Source of the DNA: Mycolicibacterium doricum
Lineage (GTDB): Bacteria > Actinomycetota > Actinomycetes > Mycobacteriales > Mycobacteriaceae
Length of the DNA stretch: 64,000 bases
Direction: 5' to 3'
NCBI RefSeq assembly: GCF_010728155.1
Contig: NZ_AP022605.1
Span: 2,294,001 to 2,358,000, forward strand
Positions 55,335 through 62,985 of this stretch are shown here, one piece after another. The number at the start of each line of letters is the position of its first letter. The stretch's first letter is position 1. The notes below the pieces were generated by a model. That model did not search any database. It was given only the letters and a program-made list of their open reading frames with translations, and had not been told where the DNA came from. Position numbers and translations under genes: made by a program.

Positions 55335-56179
55335 TGCGCGGCCACCACCCCGGTCGACAACAAGATCAGCACCACCACGCCCAACCCCACCCGGTAGCCG
55401 ACGAACCAGTACATGCCGTGGCGTACCAGGAACCGCAGGAACCACGCCACCGCGGCGAACCCGACGACGAACGCGATCACCGTGGCCACCAGCAACTGCG
55501 GTCCGGTGGCGCTCATCCCCTCACCCACCGGGGCGAAGGCGTCGGGTAGCGAGAACAGCCCCGAGGCGAACACCGCGGGGATGGCGAGCAGGAACCCGAA
55601 CCGCGCGGCCAGTTCGCGGTCGAGGCTCAGGAACAGCCCGGCGCTGATCGTCGCCCCGGACCGCGACACCCCGGGGAGCAACGCCAGGCACTGGGCGAAG
55701 CCCACGATGACGCCGTCGCGCCAGGTGAGTTGTTCGACGTGGCGGACCTGCCTGCCGAAGTACTCGGCGGCGGCGATGACGGCGGAGAACACGATCAGCG
55801 CGATCGCTATGGCCCACAGGTTGCGGGCAGCGGTACGGATCTCGTCTTTGAGCAACAGCCCCGTCACGGCGATCGGGATGGTGCCGATGATCACGTACCA
55901 GCCCAGCCGGTAGTCGGCGTCACGGCGCTCGCGGTCGCGCAGACCGCCCAACCATGCCCGCACGATCCGCCCGATGTCGCGGGTGAAGTACACCAGGACC
56001 GCCACCTCGGTGCCCAGCTGAGTAACCGCGGTGAAGGACGCGCCCGCGTCGTCATCGAAGAACACCCTCGACACGATCGCGAGGTGGCCCGAAGACGATA
56101 CGGGCAGGAATTCGGTGAGACCCTGGACGACGGCGAGGACGATGACCTGCAACCACGACATGTCCGGGGCGTCGATCAC
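55331..56179 (-). CDS. uppP: Undecaprenyl-diphosphatase UppP (BacA)
   Basis: A 282-residue integral membrane enzyme that dephosphorylates C55-PP (decaprenyl carriers in mycobacteria) during cell-wall lipid recycling; it confers bacitracin resistance. Signatures are [17 protein letters not shown] near the N-terminus and [16 protein letters not shown] near residue 170. Two starts are possible: GTG 56179, preceded by TACGGT at seven bases (leaderless type), or ATG 56161, equivalent to the annotated M. tuberculosis start. The first is used here. Confidence 0.95.
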   Translation of the reverse strand: MIDAPDMSWLQVIVLAVVQGLTEFLPVSSSGHLAIVSRVFFDDDAGASFTAVTQLGTEVAVLVYFTRDIGRIVRAWLGGLRDRERRDADYRLGWYVIIGTIPIAVTGLLLKDEIRTAARNLWAIAIALIVFSAVIAAAEYFGRQVRHVEQLTWRDGVIVGFAQCLALLPGVSRSGATISAGLFLSLDRELAARFGFLLAIPAVFASGLFSLPDAFAPVGEGMSATGPQLLVATVIAFVVGFAAVAWFLRFLVRHGMYWFVGYRVGLGVVVLILLSTGVVAAQ

Positions 56180-56186
56180 GACGACG

Positions 56187-56192
56187 ACCGTA
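56187..56192 (-). promoter_or_regulatory. -10 element (TACGGT) of uppP, leaderless type
   Basis: TACGGT ends seven bases before the GTG at 56179. It lies within the 27-bp gap after the preceding gene. Confidence 0.45.
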
Positions 56193-56205
56193 CCGTGGCC
56201 GGGGG

Positions 56206-56517
56206 TCAGCGACCGGGCCGAGCCACCGGCTGGGCGGTCCGGACCGCGTCGCGCACCGCGGCGGCCACGCTGCGTTCGTCGGTCAGGTCGATGTCGGTGA
56301 GCCTGCGGCTGGTCGCGGCGACCACGTCCTCCTCGGTCGGGACCGGGCCGCGCAGCCGCGGCCGGTACACCTCGATGACGAGGTGCTGTCGCTCGACGTG
56401 GAACGAGAAGCTCCGGCCGTCGCCGAGGTGTCCAAAGCCACTGGCGTGGACACCGGTGGAGATGTCCTCGAATGTGAACTCGTCGCTACCCGCGCGCCGC
56501 TCTGTCACCAGCGTCAT
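56206..56517 (-). CDS. Conserved small protein, Rv2137c-like
   Basis: A 103-residue protein without a recognised domain, placed upstream of uppP as Rv2137c is. It has [19 protein letters not shown], a strand-rich stretch, and an alanine-rich helical end. The ATG at 56517 follows TATGGT by six bases. The uppP gene starts 26 bp after its stop, so the two may share a transcript. Divergent from lppL. Function unknown. Confidence 0.8.
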   Translation of the reverse strand: MTLVTERRAGSDEFTFEDISTGVHASGFGHLGDGRSFSFHVERQHLVIEVYRPRLRGPVPTEEDVVAATSRRLTDIDLTDERSVAAAVRDAVRTAQPVARPGR

Positions 56518-56523
56518 AGCGTC

Positions 56524-56529
56524 ACCATA
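56524..56529 (-). promoter_or_regulatory. -10 element (TATGGT), leaderless type
   Basis: TATGGT ends six bases before the ATG at 56517. Confidence 0.5.
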
Positions 56530-56610
56530 GCCAGAGTTATGTAAGACGGTCTAGGGAATCCACGGAGTCGGTCAGTCCGATAGTGCCTAGACTGGCGCAC
56601 CGACCGACGA

Positions 56611-57681
56611 ATGCCAAGAAACTTCGTTCGCACAACCGAGAGCTACCCCGTGTCGCTGCGCGTGAACCCTCGATCTCAGCTGCTGGCCGTCGCCGTCGCG
56701 ACGGTGGCCATCGCCACTGCCGGCTGTTCGTCGAATCCGGTCGATGCGCCACCTCCCACGATCACGCCCGCATCGGCCGCGACGTCGCCCCCGGTCATCG
56801 GTACGCCGGACGGGACCGTGCGTCCGCTGGCCGCCGAGGCCCGCGCCGCGCTCTTCGATCCAGCGACCCGATCACTTGTGGTGCTCGCGTCTGGGCCCCA
56901 TGGTCAGTCGGCGCTGACGGTGCTGCCCTCGGCGGGGGCGCCGCGCACCGTGCCGACCCCCGAGGCGGCGACGGCGATGGCCGGGGGCGACGACGGCATG
57001 CTTTACCTTTCCGCGCGCGGCGGCTACCTGCGCGTCGACGTCGCGGCCGGCGCCGTCGACCGGGTCGACGTGGAAGGTGAGGCCAACACGGATTTCACCG
57101 CCATCACGCGTCGCGACGACGGGCGCCTGGTGCTCGGCACGTCCGACGGCGCGGTGCTGACGCTCGAGTCGGACACCACTGTCGGTGCTCGGTTGGCGAT
57201 CTTCGCCCGCGTGGACGGCCTTGTCACACAGGGCAACACTACGGTCGTACTGGACCGGGGACAGACATCGGTGACGACGGTCGACGCCAGCGGCACCAAG
57301 GCGGCGCAGGCCCTGCGCGCCGGTGACGGCGCCACCACGATGGCCGCCGATCCGCAGGGCCGGGTGCTGGTCACCGACACTCGAGGGAACGAACTGCTGG
57401 TGTTCGGCACGGACCCGCTGATCATGCGACAGCGCTACCCGGTGCCCGACTCCCCCTACGGGCTGGCCGGCTCGAGCGGGCTGGCGTGGGTGTCGCAGAC
57501 GGCGACGAACACAGTGATTGGCTACGATCTCTCCACCGGAATCCCCGTCGAAAAGGTGCGTCACCGAACCGTGCAGCAACCGAACCTCCTCGCCTACGAC
57601 GATGTGTCTGGCACCCTGTATGTGGTGTCTGGGACGGGAGCGGGTGTGCAGGTGATCAGCGGCGCCGCGGAGCCGCGGTGA
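56611..57681 (+). CDS. lppL: Lipoprotein LppL, beta-propeller-like
   Basis: A 356-residue exported lipoprotein. The signal sequence (QLLAVAVATVAIATAGC) ends in the lipobox ATAGC at about residue 38. The rest is a repetitive strand-rich fold (LFDPATRSLVVLASG, GRLVLGTSDGAVLTLES, GRVLVTDTRGNELLVFGTDP) like a six- or seven-bladed propeller, suggesting a binding role at the cell surface. Synteny with Rv2138 supports the name. A TAGACT lies 17 bp before the ATG. An in-frame GTG at 56650 would give a more usual signal length. Confidence 0.88.
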   Translation: MPRNFVRTTESYPVSLRVNPRSQLLAVAVATVAIATAGCSSNPVDAPPPTITPASAATSPPVIGTPDGTVRPLAAEARAALFDPATRSLVVLASGPHGQSALTVLPSAGAPRTVPTPEAATAMAGGDDGMLYLSARGGYLRVDVAAGAVDRVDVEGEANTDFTAITRRDDGRLVLGTSDGAVLTLESDTTVGARLAIFARVDGLVTQGNTTVVLDRGQTSVTTVDASGTKAAQALRAGDGATTMAADPQGRVLVTDTRGNELLVFGTDPLIMRQRYPVPDSPYGLAGSSGLAWVSQTATNTVIGYDLSTGIPVEKVRHRTVQQPNLLAYDDVSGTLYVVSGTGAGVQVISGAAEPR

Positions 57682-57724
57682 CGGCAGAAGCGATGAAGCC
57701 GCGGTGACGGCCGCGCGTGGCCGG

Positions 57725-57955
57725 ATGCCTGCGGCATGGGACAAGGTGGTCGCGGAGGCGTCCGACGAGTGGGAGTGGGCTCCGCTGCGGCTGCCACCGG
57801 ATGTCACCAGGATCAGCGCCTCGATCCGGCTGTCGATCGAGGCCGAGTACCGCGGGTGGGAGCTGACCCGGGTGCGGGCCTACACCGACGGCAGCCGGCG
57901 GGTGCTGCTGCGCCGCCGCAAGGCGGCGGGCTCGGTGGAGCAGCCGGAGCAGTGA
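57725..57955 (+). CDS. DUF5703 family small protein
   Basis: A 76-residue protein reading [18 protein letters not shown] and continuing [20 protein letters not shown], ending in an arginine/lysine-rich tail. This matches the DUF5703 proteins found in front of pyrD in actinobacteria. The start is the ATG at 57725 on family grounds; a GTG at 57704 is also in frame. The stop overlaps the pyrD GTG by four bases (GTGA). Function unknown. Confidence 0.83.
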   Translation: MPAAWDKVVAEASDEWEWAPLRLPPDVTRISASIRLSIEAEYRGWELTRVRAYTDGSRRVLLRRRKAAGSVEQPEQ

Positions 57956-59022
57956 CCGGCTACCGCGCGTTGCGGCGGGTGCTGTTCCTGGTCTCCCCCG
58001 AACGCATCCACACCTGGGTCTTCACGCTCCTTCGCGCTGTCACCACCCCGGGCCCGCTGCGCCGGGCGATGCGCAGCCGGCTCGCACCCCGCGACCCCGT
58101 GCTGGCCAGCACCGTGTTCGGCGTGCGCTTCCCGGGGCCGCTAGGGTTGGCGGCCGGCTTCGACAAGGACGGCCGCGGCCTGCACACCTGGGCGGCATTG
58201 GGATTTGGTTACGCCGAAGTGGGCACCGTCACCGCCCGCCCGCAACCCGGCAACCCCGAACCCCGGTTGTTCCGCCTCCCCGAGGACCGGGCGCTGCTCA
58301 ACCGCATGGGGTTCAACAACGACGGCGCGGCGCGGCTCGCGCAGCGCCTCACCCGCCATACCTGCGGCGCCCCCGTCGGCGTGAATATCGGCAAGACGAA
58401 GACCACCCCTGCCGAGCGCGCCGTGGAGGACTACGCCGACAGCGCACGCCAGCTTGGGGGCCTCGCGACGTTTCTCGTGGTCAACGTCAGCTCGCCGAAC
58501 ACTCCCGGCCTGCGTGACCTGCAGGCGGTCGAGGCCTTGCGGCCCATCCTGACCGCGGTGTGCGCCCATACCTCGACCCCGGTGCTGGTGAAGATCGCCC
58601 CCGATCTGTCCGATACCGACGTCGACGAGATCGCCGACCTGGCAGTGGAGTTAGGGTTGGCCGGCATCGTGGCCACCAACACCACGGTGTCGCGCACGGG
58701 ATTGAAGACTCCGGGCGTCGAGGACCTCGGACCGGGCGGCGTGTCCGGCGCACCGTTGGCCGCCCGGTCGCTCGAGGTGTTGCGTCGGCTGTACCGCCGC
58801 GCCGGTGACCGGTTGGTTCTCATCAGCGTCGGTGGCATCGAGACCGCCGACGATGCCTGGGAGCGCATCACCTCGGGCGCCTCGCTGTTGCAGGGTTACA
58901 CGGGGTTCGTCTACGGGGGCGGGTTGTGGGCCAAGCACATTCACGACGGGCTCGCCCAGCGACTGCACGCCGAGGGCTTCACCGCACTGTCCGACGCCGT
59001 GGGATCCGCGCTGCGCCGCTGA
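57952..59022 (+). CDS. pyrD: Dihydroorotate dehydrogenase (class 2, quinone-linked) PyrD
   Basis: A 356-residue membrane-associated flavoenzyme that oxidises dihydroorotate to orotate in pyrimidine synthesis. The N-terminal amphipathic helix ([20 protein letters not shown]) marks class 2. FMN and substrate residues are seen in [23 protein letters not shown] and [12 protein letters not shown] (catalytic serine), followed by VLVKIAPDL and LISVGGIET. The GTG at 57952 overlaps the preceding stop, so the two genes are translationally coupled. Confidence 0.97.
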   Translation: MTGYRALRRVLFLVSPERIHTWVFTLLRAVTTPGPLRRAMRSRLAPRDPVLASTVFGVRFPGPLGLAAGFDKDGRGLHTWAALGFGYAEVGTVTARPQPGNPEPRLFRLPEDRALLNRMGFNNDGAARLAQRLTRHTCGAPVGVNIGKTKTTPAERAVEDYADSARQLGGLATFLVVNVSSPNTPGLRDLQAVEALRPILTAVCAHTSTPVLVKIAPDLSDTDVDEIADLAVELGLAGIVATNTTVSRTGLKTPGVEDLGPGGVSGAPLAARSLEVLRRLYRRAGDRLVLISVGGIETADDAWERITSGASLLQGYTGFVYGGGLWAKHIHDGLAQRLHAEGFTALSDAVGSALRR

Positions 59023-59030
59023 GCCGAGGC

Positions 59031-59567
59031 CTACTTCTGCTCGTGCGTGCCGTGGATGATTGCGCGGGCGATAGCGTGGCTGAACAGGTTGAACCCGAGA
59101 TAGGCGGGGGTGGCGTCCTCGGGAATGTCGAGACTCTCGACGTCAACGGCGTGCACCACGACGAAGTAGCGGTGCGGGCCGTGCCCCGGCGGCGGCGCGG
59201 CGCCCACGTAACGTTTCATGCCGGCGTCGTTGGCCAGCGTGACGGCATCGCCGGGGAAGCCCTTCGCGCTGCCGTCACCCACGCCGGCGGGCAGGTCGGT
59301 GACCGTGGCCGGCAGGTTGAACACCGCCCAGTGCCAGAAGCCGGATCCGGTCGGCGCGTCGGGGTCATAGACCGTGACGGCGAAGCTGCGCGTCTCTTCC
59401 GGGAAGCCCGACCAGGACAGCTGCGGCGACACGTCGGAGCCGCCCGCGCCCATCAGGCCGCTCACCTGGTCGTTGGACAGTGGCTGCCCGTCGGCCACCG
59501 ACTCGGAGGTCAGCGTGAACGACGGCAGTTTCGGCAAAAACTCATACGGGTTGTACGGAAAAGCCAT
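59031..59567 (-). CDS. PEBP/YbhB family protein, Rv2140c-like
   Basis: A 178-residue phosphatidylethanolamine-binding-protein fold. The anion-pocket motifs [20 protein letters not shown] and [13 protein letters not shown] are intact, as is the conserved [13 protein letters not shown]. The ATG at 59567 is preceded by AAAGGA; the open frame runs to 59690 without coding character. It follows the M20 peptidase gene by 28 bp and converges on pyrD. Ligand unknown. Confidence 0.93.
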   Translation of the reverse strand: MAFPYNPYEFLPKLPSFTLTSESVADGQPLSNDQVSGLMGAGGSDVSPQLSWSGFPEETRSFAVTVYDPDAPTGSGFWHWAVFNLPATVTDLPAGVGDGSAKGFPGDAVTLANDAGMKRYVGAAPPPGHGPHRYFVVVHAVDVESLDIPEDATPAYLGFNLFSHAIARAIIHGTHEQK

Positions 59568-59595
59568 GATGTCCTTTCGCGTGGATGGGAACCGC

Positions 59596-60921
59596 TCAGC
59601 AGTGCTCGAGGAAGTGTTGCAGAACCTGCGCCCCGAATTCGAGAGCATCGACGGGTACCCGTTCGTCGGTGCCGTGGAAGAGCGCGGCAAAGTCGAGTTC
59701 CGGCGGCAGCCGCAGCGGGATGAATCCGAAGCAGCGGATGCCCAACCGTTGGAACGACTTTGCGTCAGTGCCGCCGGAGAGCATGTACGGCACGGTGCGG
59801 GCGTCGGGGTCCAGCGCCAGCAGTGAGGCGTTCATCTGGTCGACGAGGTCGCCGTCGAACGTCGTCTCGTACGACGGCAGGTCACGCTCCCAGGAGCGCA
59901 CCACGTCGGGTCCGATCAGCGCGTCGACCTCGCGTTCGAACGCCTCCTTGCGGCCCGGCAACACCCGGCAGTCCACCATGGCCTCCGCGGTCTGCGGGAT
60001 GACGTTGGCCTTGTAGCCGGCCTTGAGCATCGTGGGGTTGGCGGTGTCGCGCAGCGTGGCGCCGACGATGCGCGCGATGCCGCCTAGCTTGGCGATCGAC
60101 CCCTCCAGGTCCGGGGAGTCCACGTCGAACGAGTACCCGGTCTCCTCGGCGACGGCAGTCAGGAACTGTTCGACGGTGTCGCTGAGCACGAGCGGGAACT
60201 GGTGACGCCCGAGCTTGGCGACTGCTTCGGCGATCGCGGTGACCGCGTTGTCGTCGTGCACCATCGAGCCGTGCCCCGCGCGGCCGCGCGCGGTGAGCCG
60301 CATCCACGACAGGCCCTTCTCGGCCGTCTCGATGAGGTAGAGGCGGCGATCACCGCCGTCGCGACGCGGGACCGTCAGGGAGAAACCACCGACCTCGCCG
60401 ATCGCCTCGGTGACGCCGTGGAACAGGTCGGGCCGGTTGTCCACCAGCCAATTGGCGCCGTAGGTACCGCCGTGCTCCTCGTCGGAGACGAAGGCGAAGA
60501 CCAGATCGCGCGGCGGGACGATGCCTTCGCGTTTGAAGTGGCGGGCGACGGCGATCATCATCCCGCACATGTCTTTCATGTCCACCGCGCCACGACCCCA
60601 CACGTAGCCGTCGCAGACCGCACCGGAGAACGGGTGCACGCTCCAGTCGGCCGGTTCGGCCGGCACCACGTCGAGGTGGCCGTGGATCATCAGCGCACCG
60701 CGCGACGGGTCGGCACCCGGCAGACGCGCGAACACGTTGCCCCGATTCAGTGCGCCGGCCTCGAGGTACTCACAGTCGTAGCCGACCTCTTCGAGTTGCG
60801 TCTGCACCCACCGAGCACACTCCCCCTCACCCTTGGTGGTGGCCGGGTCTCCGGTGTTGGAGGTGTCGAAGCGAATCAGCGAGCTGACCAGTCCGATCAC
60901 CTCATCCGCGGGTCCTGTCAC
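59596..60921 (-). CDS. M20 family metallopeptidase (DapE/ArgE-like), Rv2141c type
   Basis: A 441-residue zinc peptidase or deacylase. The metal ligands are recognisable in IHGHLDVVP (histidine and aspartate), GRGAVDMKD (bridging aspartate), SDEEHGG (catalytic and ligand glutamates) and the final [10 protein letters not shown] histidine. The dimerisation insert lies between. Substrate unknown; often named DapE2. The start is one of several GTG codons; 60921 gives the usual N-terminus ([20 protein letters not shown]). It precedes the PEBP gene and ends the conserved block before tRNA-Leu. Confidence 0.92.
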   Translation of the reverse strand: MTGPADEVIGLVSSLIRFDTSNTGDPATTKGEGECARWVQTQLEEVGYDCEYLEAGALNRGNVFARLPGADPSRGALMIHGHLDVVPAEPADWSVHPFSGAVCDGYVWGRGAVDMKDMCGMMIAVARHFKREGIVPPRDLVFAFVSDEEHGGTYGANWLVDNRPDLFHGVTEAIGEVGGFSLTVPRRDGGDRRLYLIETAEKGLSWMRLTARGRAGHGSMVHDDNAVTAIAEAVAKLGRHQFPLVLSDTVEQFLTAVAEETGYSFDVDSPDLEGSIAKLGGIARIVGATLRDTANPTMLKAGYKANVIPQTAEAMVDCRVLPGRKEAFEREVDALIGPDVVRSWERDLPSYETTFDGDLVDQMNASLLALDPDARTVPYMLSGGTDAKSFQRLGIRCFGFIPLRLPPELDFAALFHGTDERVPVDALEFGAQVLQHFLEHC

Positions 60922-61006
60922 AACCACTATTCGTACCAGGGGCACTTGGTTTGGGTTCGGGCTGCCTGATCCGATAGCCTTAGCTGCCCACGCTGGACGT
61001 GGGCAG

Positions 61007-61092
61007 GTCCGAGTGGCGGAATGGCAGACGCGCTAGCTTGAGGTGCTAGTGCCCTATTAACGGGCGTGGGGGTTCAAGTCCCCCCTCGGACA
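61007..61092 (+). tRNA. tRNA-Leu (GAG)
   Basis: The acceptor arm GTCCGAG pairs with CTCGGAC, the anticodon loop is TTGAGGT within CTAGC/GCTAG (anticodon GAG), a long variable arm is present as in class II tRNAs, and the T arm reads GGGGGTTCAAGTCCCCC. CCA is not encoded. It lies 85 bp upstream of the M20 gene on the other strand. Its 3' end is part of a 58-bp direct repeat found again at 62268. Confidence 0.95.
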
Positions 61093-61132
61093 CAATTTGT
61101 GAGCTCGAATAATAGCTGAACCCGCTCTGAGC
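61075..61132 (+). repeat. Direct repeat, left copy (tRNA-Leu 3' end; attL-like)
   Basis: Fifty-eight bases covering the last 18 bases of the tRNA and 40 downstream recur at 62268-62325 with one mismatch (T or G). The right copy continues into the tRNA terminator, whereas this copy holds only its first arm. Confidence 0.95.
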
Positions 61133-61196
61133 TTGGTAGGAGCCGTTTGTGTTCATTTGCTCCCATCGATTGGGCATCGCATTGATGTTCTAAATC

Positions 61197-61224
61197 TGTC
61201 GTACGACAATCTGTCGTACGACAG
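61197..61224. promoter_or_regulatory. Twin palindromic operator
   Basis: TGTCGTACGACA is a perfect 12-base palindrome. It occurs twice, three bases apart; the second copy extends to CTGTCGTACGACAG. It lies about 90 bp before the RHH-type remnant and looks like a dimer-binding autoregulatory operator. Confidence 0.7.
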
Positions 61225-61314
61225 GAACGGCGAATATCCCATTGCGGTGCTATGGCGCGGCGTGTCCGCCGCGACACCTTCGGATGGAGCTTGGACGGAA
61301 GGCGACCAGCCACC

Positions 61315-61463
61315 ATGACATCGACCGTCTCGGTGTCGCTAGCACCGCGGACGAATCGGTGTACTGGCTGCGTTGCCACCGCGCGTCCGGGTTGCGCAGA
61401 TCAATCTCTCAAGTCGTCGTCGCCGCACTCAGCAGTGACATGTACAAATCACGGTTCAACGAG
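61315..61463 (+). pseudogene. RHH (ribbon-helix-helix) antitoxin remnant, frameshifted
   Basis: ATG 61315 opens MTSTVSVSLA, a typical RHH strand. One base later in frame the sense continues as TADESVYWLRCHRASGLRRS and ISQVVVAALSSD, the two helices. A one-base loss near 61350 separates them. The second frame runs without a stop into the Phd-like antitoxin, so a longer RHH-Phd protein from an upstream start cannot be excluded. Confidence 0.55.
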
Positions 61464-61465
61464 TG

Positions 61466-61471
61466 TACAGT
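61466..61471 (+). promoter_or_regulatory. -10 element (TACAGT) of the Phd-like antitoxin, leaderless type
   Basis: TACAGT ends seven bases before the GTG at 61479. TGTACA occurs here and again about 24 bp upstream, a possible operator. Confidence 0.5.
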
Positions 61472-61478
61472 TCACGGT

Positions 61479-61739
61479 GTGGATGTATCCGTGACAGAGT
61501 TGCGCGCGCACCTCAGCGATTGGCTCGATCAGGTTCGGGCTGGTGTTGAGGTCGTCATCACCGACCGCGGGATTCCGGTCGCGCGACTCGCTGCGCTGGA
61601 CAGCACAGACACCTTGGAGCGTCTCACGGCCGAAGGCGTGATTGGCAAGCCCGCCGCGCAGCGCCCCGTCGCTGCGGGACGGCCCAGGCCCCGACCGCGG
61701 CGGCCGGTGTCTGACCGGGTCAGCGACCAGCGGCGGTGA
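61479..61739 (+). CDS. Phd/YefM-like antitoxin (VapB-type partner)
   Basis: An 86-residue antitoxin. The N-terminal Phd fold is clear: VDVSVTELRAHLSDWLDQVR followed by VVITDRGIPVARLAAL. The C-terminal half is arginine/proline-rich and would be the flexible toxin-binding tail. It would dimerise on its operator and neutralise the downstream PIN toxin, whose GTG is three bases after its stop. The GTG at 61479 is chosen because it precedes the fold directly and follows a -10 element. Confidence 0.85.
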   Translation: MDVSVTELRAHLSDWLDQVRAGVEVVITDRGIPVARLAALDSTDTLERLTAEGVIGKPAAQRPVAAGRPRPRPRRPVSDRVSDQRR

Positions 61740-61742
61740 CCG

Positions 61743-62177
61743 GTGCCGCTGGTCTACTTCGACGCCAGCGCCTTCGTCAAACTTCTCACCACCGAGACAG
61801 GGAGCTCGCTGGCGGCCGCGTTATGGGACGGCTGCGACGCCGCACTGTCCAACCGCCTGGCCTACCCCGAAGTCCGCGCCGCACTCGCCGCAGCGGCCCG
61901 CAATCACGACCTAACCGAATCCGAGCTCGCCGACGCCGAGCGTGACTGGGAGGACTTCTGGGCCGCCACCCGCCCAGTCGAACTCACCGCGACGGTTGAA
62001 CAGCACGCCGGCCACCTGGCCCGAGTCCACGCCTTGCGCGGAGCTGACGCAGTTCATTTGGCCAGCGCCTTGGCTGTCGGCGAACCCGGGCTGATCGTCG
62101 CCGTTTGGGACCGACGCCTGCACGCCGGAGCCCAAGCCGCCGGGTGCCGAGTCGCCCCCGCGCAACTTGATCCCTAG
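61743..62177 (+). CDS. VapC-type PIN-domain ribonuclease toxin
   Basis: A 144-residue toxin that cleaves RNA, usually tRNA or rRNA in mycobacterial VapC families. The acidic catalytic residues are present: aspartate in YFDASAFVKLL (residue 6), glutamate in YPEVRAAL (about 41), aspartates in LRGADAVHLASAL and VAVWDRRLH. It is read together with the antitoxin. The target cannot be predicted from the sequence. Confidence 0.92.
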   Translation: MPLVYFDASAFVKLLTTETGSSLAAALWDGCDAALSNRLAYPEVRAALAAAARNHDLTESELADAERDWEDFWAATRPVELTATVEQHAGHLARVHALRGADAVHLASALAVGEPGLIVAVWDRRLHAGAQAAGCRVAPAQLDP

Positions 62178-62267
62178 TCCGACCGTTCGACGTTAGAGTG
62201 CGCCAGCCCGGCGGCGGACGACGATCAGGTACCCATTTGCCAAGTCTCAACTCGTGTCGTAGATGGC

Positions 62268-62325
62268 CAAGTCCCCCCTCGGACACAATTTGTGAGCTCG
62301 AAGAATAGCTGAACCCGCTCTGAGC
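62268..62325 (+). repeat. Direct repeat, right copy (attR-like)
   Basis: The same 58 bases as at 61075-61132 with one mismatch. It contains the last 18 bases of a tRNA-Leu without the rest of the gene, then runs into the intact terminator. Confidence 0.95.
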
Positions 62326-62341
62326 CGATCAGAGCGGGTTC
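62311..62341 (+). terminator. Intrinsic terminator, originally of tRNA-Leu
   Basis: GAACCCGCTCTGA and TCAGAGCGGGTTC form a perfect 13-base stem with the five-base loop GCCGA, followed by TCCGATTTT. It overlaps the right direct repeat. It must have followed the tRNA before the islet was inserted. Confidence 0.92.
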
Positions 62342-62494
62342 TCCGATTTTGCTGCTATCGGCTGCTGTGCCGAGGGTGTCAACGTGGTGCTCGCGCGCAG
62401 CGTACGCAGGATCGCAGAGCAGCATGACGCATTCAGCGGCCTCGCCGTGGGAGAGCGCTCGGCGTAGCCGGATTGACGCACTCCCACTCGTCAG

Positions 62495-62513
62495 TTTAGG
62501 TTAACTACCTAAA
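62495..62513. promoter_or_regulatory. Palindromic operator upstream of mmpS
   Basis: TTTAGGT-TAACT-ACCTAAA is a perfect inverted repeat with a five-base spacer, 47 bp before the mmpS start. Half sites resemble those of IdeR boxes, but the spacing is two bases shorter than the 19-bp consensus, so another repressor is as likely. Confidence 0.6.
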
Positions 62514-62559
62514 TTCCGCCCGTAACCGCGGTATCAGACAGGTAAGAAGGCAGGTTGGC

Positions 62560-62985
62560 ATGATCACCGTGATCAAGAAGTCGTGGCTACCTGTGCTGAT
62601 CGTGGCAGCATTGGCGATCGGCTTCGTCAGCATTTCCTACCTGCGGTCGGTCTTCGGATCGAATGGGGCGGTGGTGACACCGGTGGGGTCGGACACTGCC
62701 GAGGACTTCAATCCCACGGTCGTCACCTATGAAGTGTTCGGCACAGGCACATCCGCGGTCATCAACTACACCGATCTCGACGGGTTGCCGCAGCGGACCG
62801 GGCAGGTAGGTCTGCCATGGACCCTGACCTTGGAGACGACCATCCCGTCGGTCAGACCGGATCTCCTCGCCCAGGGCGACGGGCAGTTCATCGGTTGCCG
62901 GGTGACCGTCGACGGTGAGGTAGAAGACGAAAGGACGGCTGAGGGTGTGAACGCGGCGACGTACTGCTTGGTGAAGGCGGCATGA
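62560..62985 (+). CDS. MmpS family membrane-anchored accessory protein
   Basis: A 141-residue MmpS protein with one N-terminal membrane helix ([19 protein letters not shown], residues 10-28) and a periplasmic beta-sandwich-like domain including [19 protein letters not shown], the typical MmpS opening, and [12 protein letters not shown]. MmpS partners assist cognate MmpL exporters (siderophores or glycopeptidolipids in MmpS4/S5). The ATG at 62560 has AAGAAGG upstream and a palindromic operator further up. It overlaps the mmpL gene by an ATGA. Confidence 0.93.
   Translation: MITVIKKSWLPVLIVAALAIGFVSISYLRSVFGSNGAVVTPVGSDTAEDFNPTVVTYEVFGTGTSAVINYTDLDGLPQRTGQVGLPWTLTLETTIPSVRPDLLAQGDGQFIGCRVTVDGEVEDERTAEGVNAATYCLVKAA

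Larger units (their letters stand above)
61075..62325 (+). mobile_element. 1.2-kb tRNA-Leu genomic islet carrying a toxin-antitoxin module
   Basis: The segment between the two 58-bp copies (1193 bp from repeat to repeat) lies between the tRNA gene and its own terminator. It carries an RHH-type antitoxin remnant, a Phd-like antitoxin and a VapC toxin and nothing else; no integrase is present. The arrangement is what site-specific integration at a tRNA 3' end leaves, with later loss of the integrase or integration in trans. Confidence 0.8.

Noticed and set aside
62495..62513. Canonical IdeR iron box before mmpS
   Set aside because: Half sites match but the centre is two bases too short for the 19-bp consensus.
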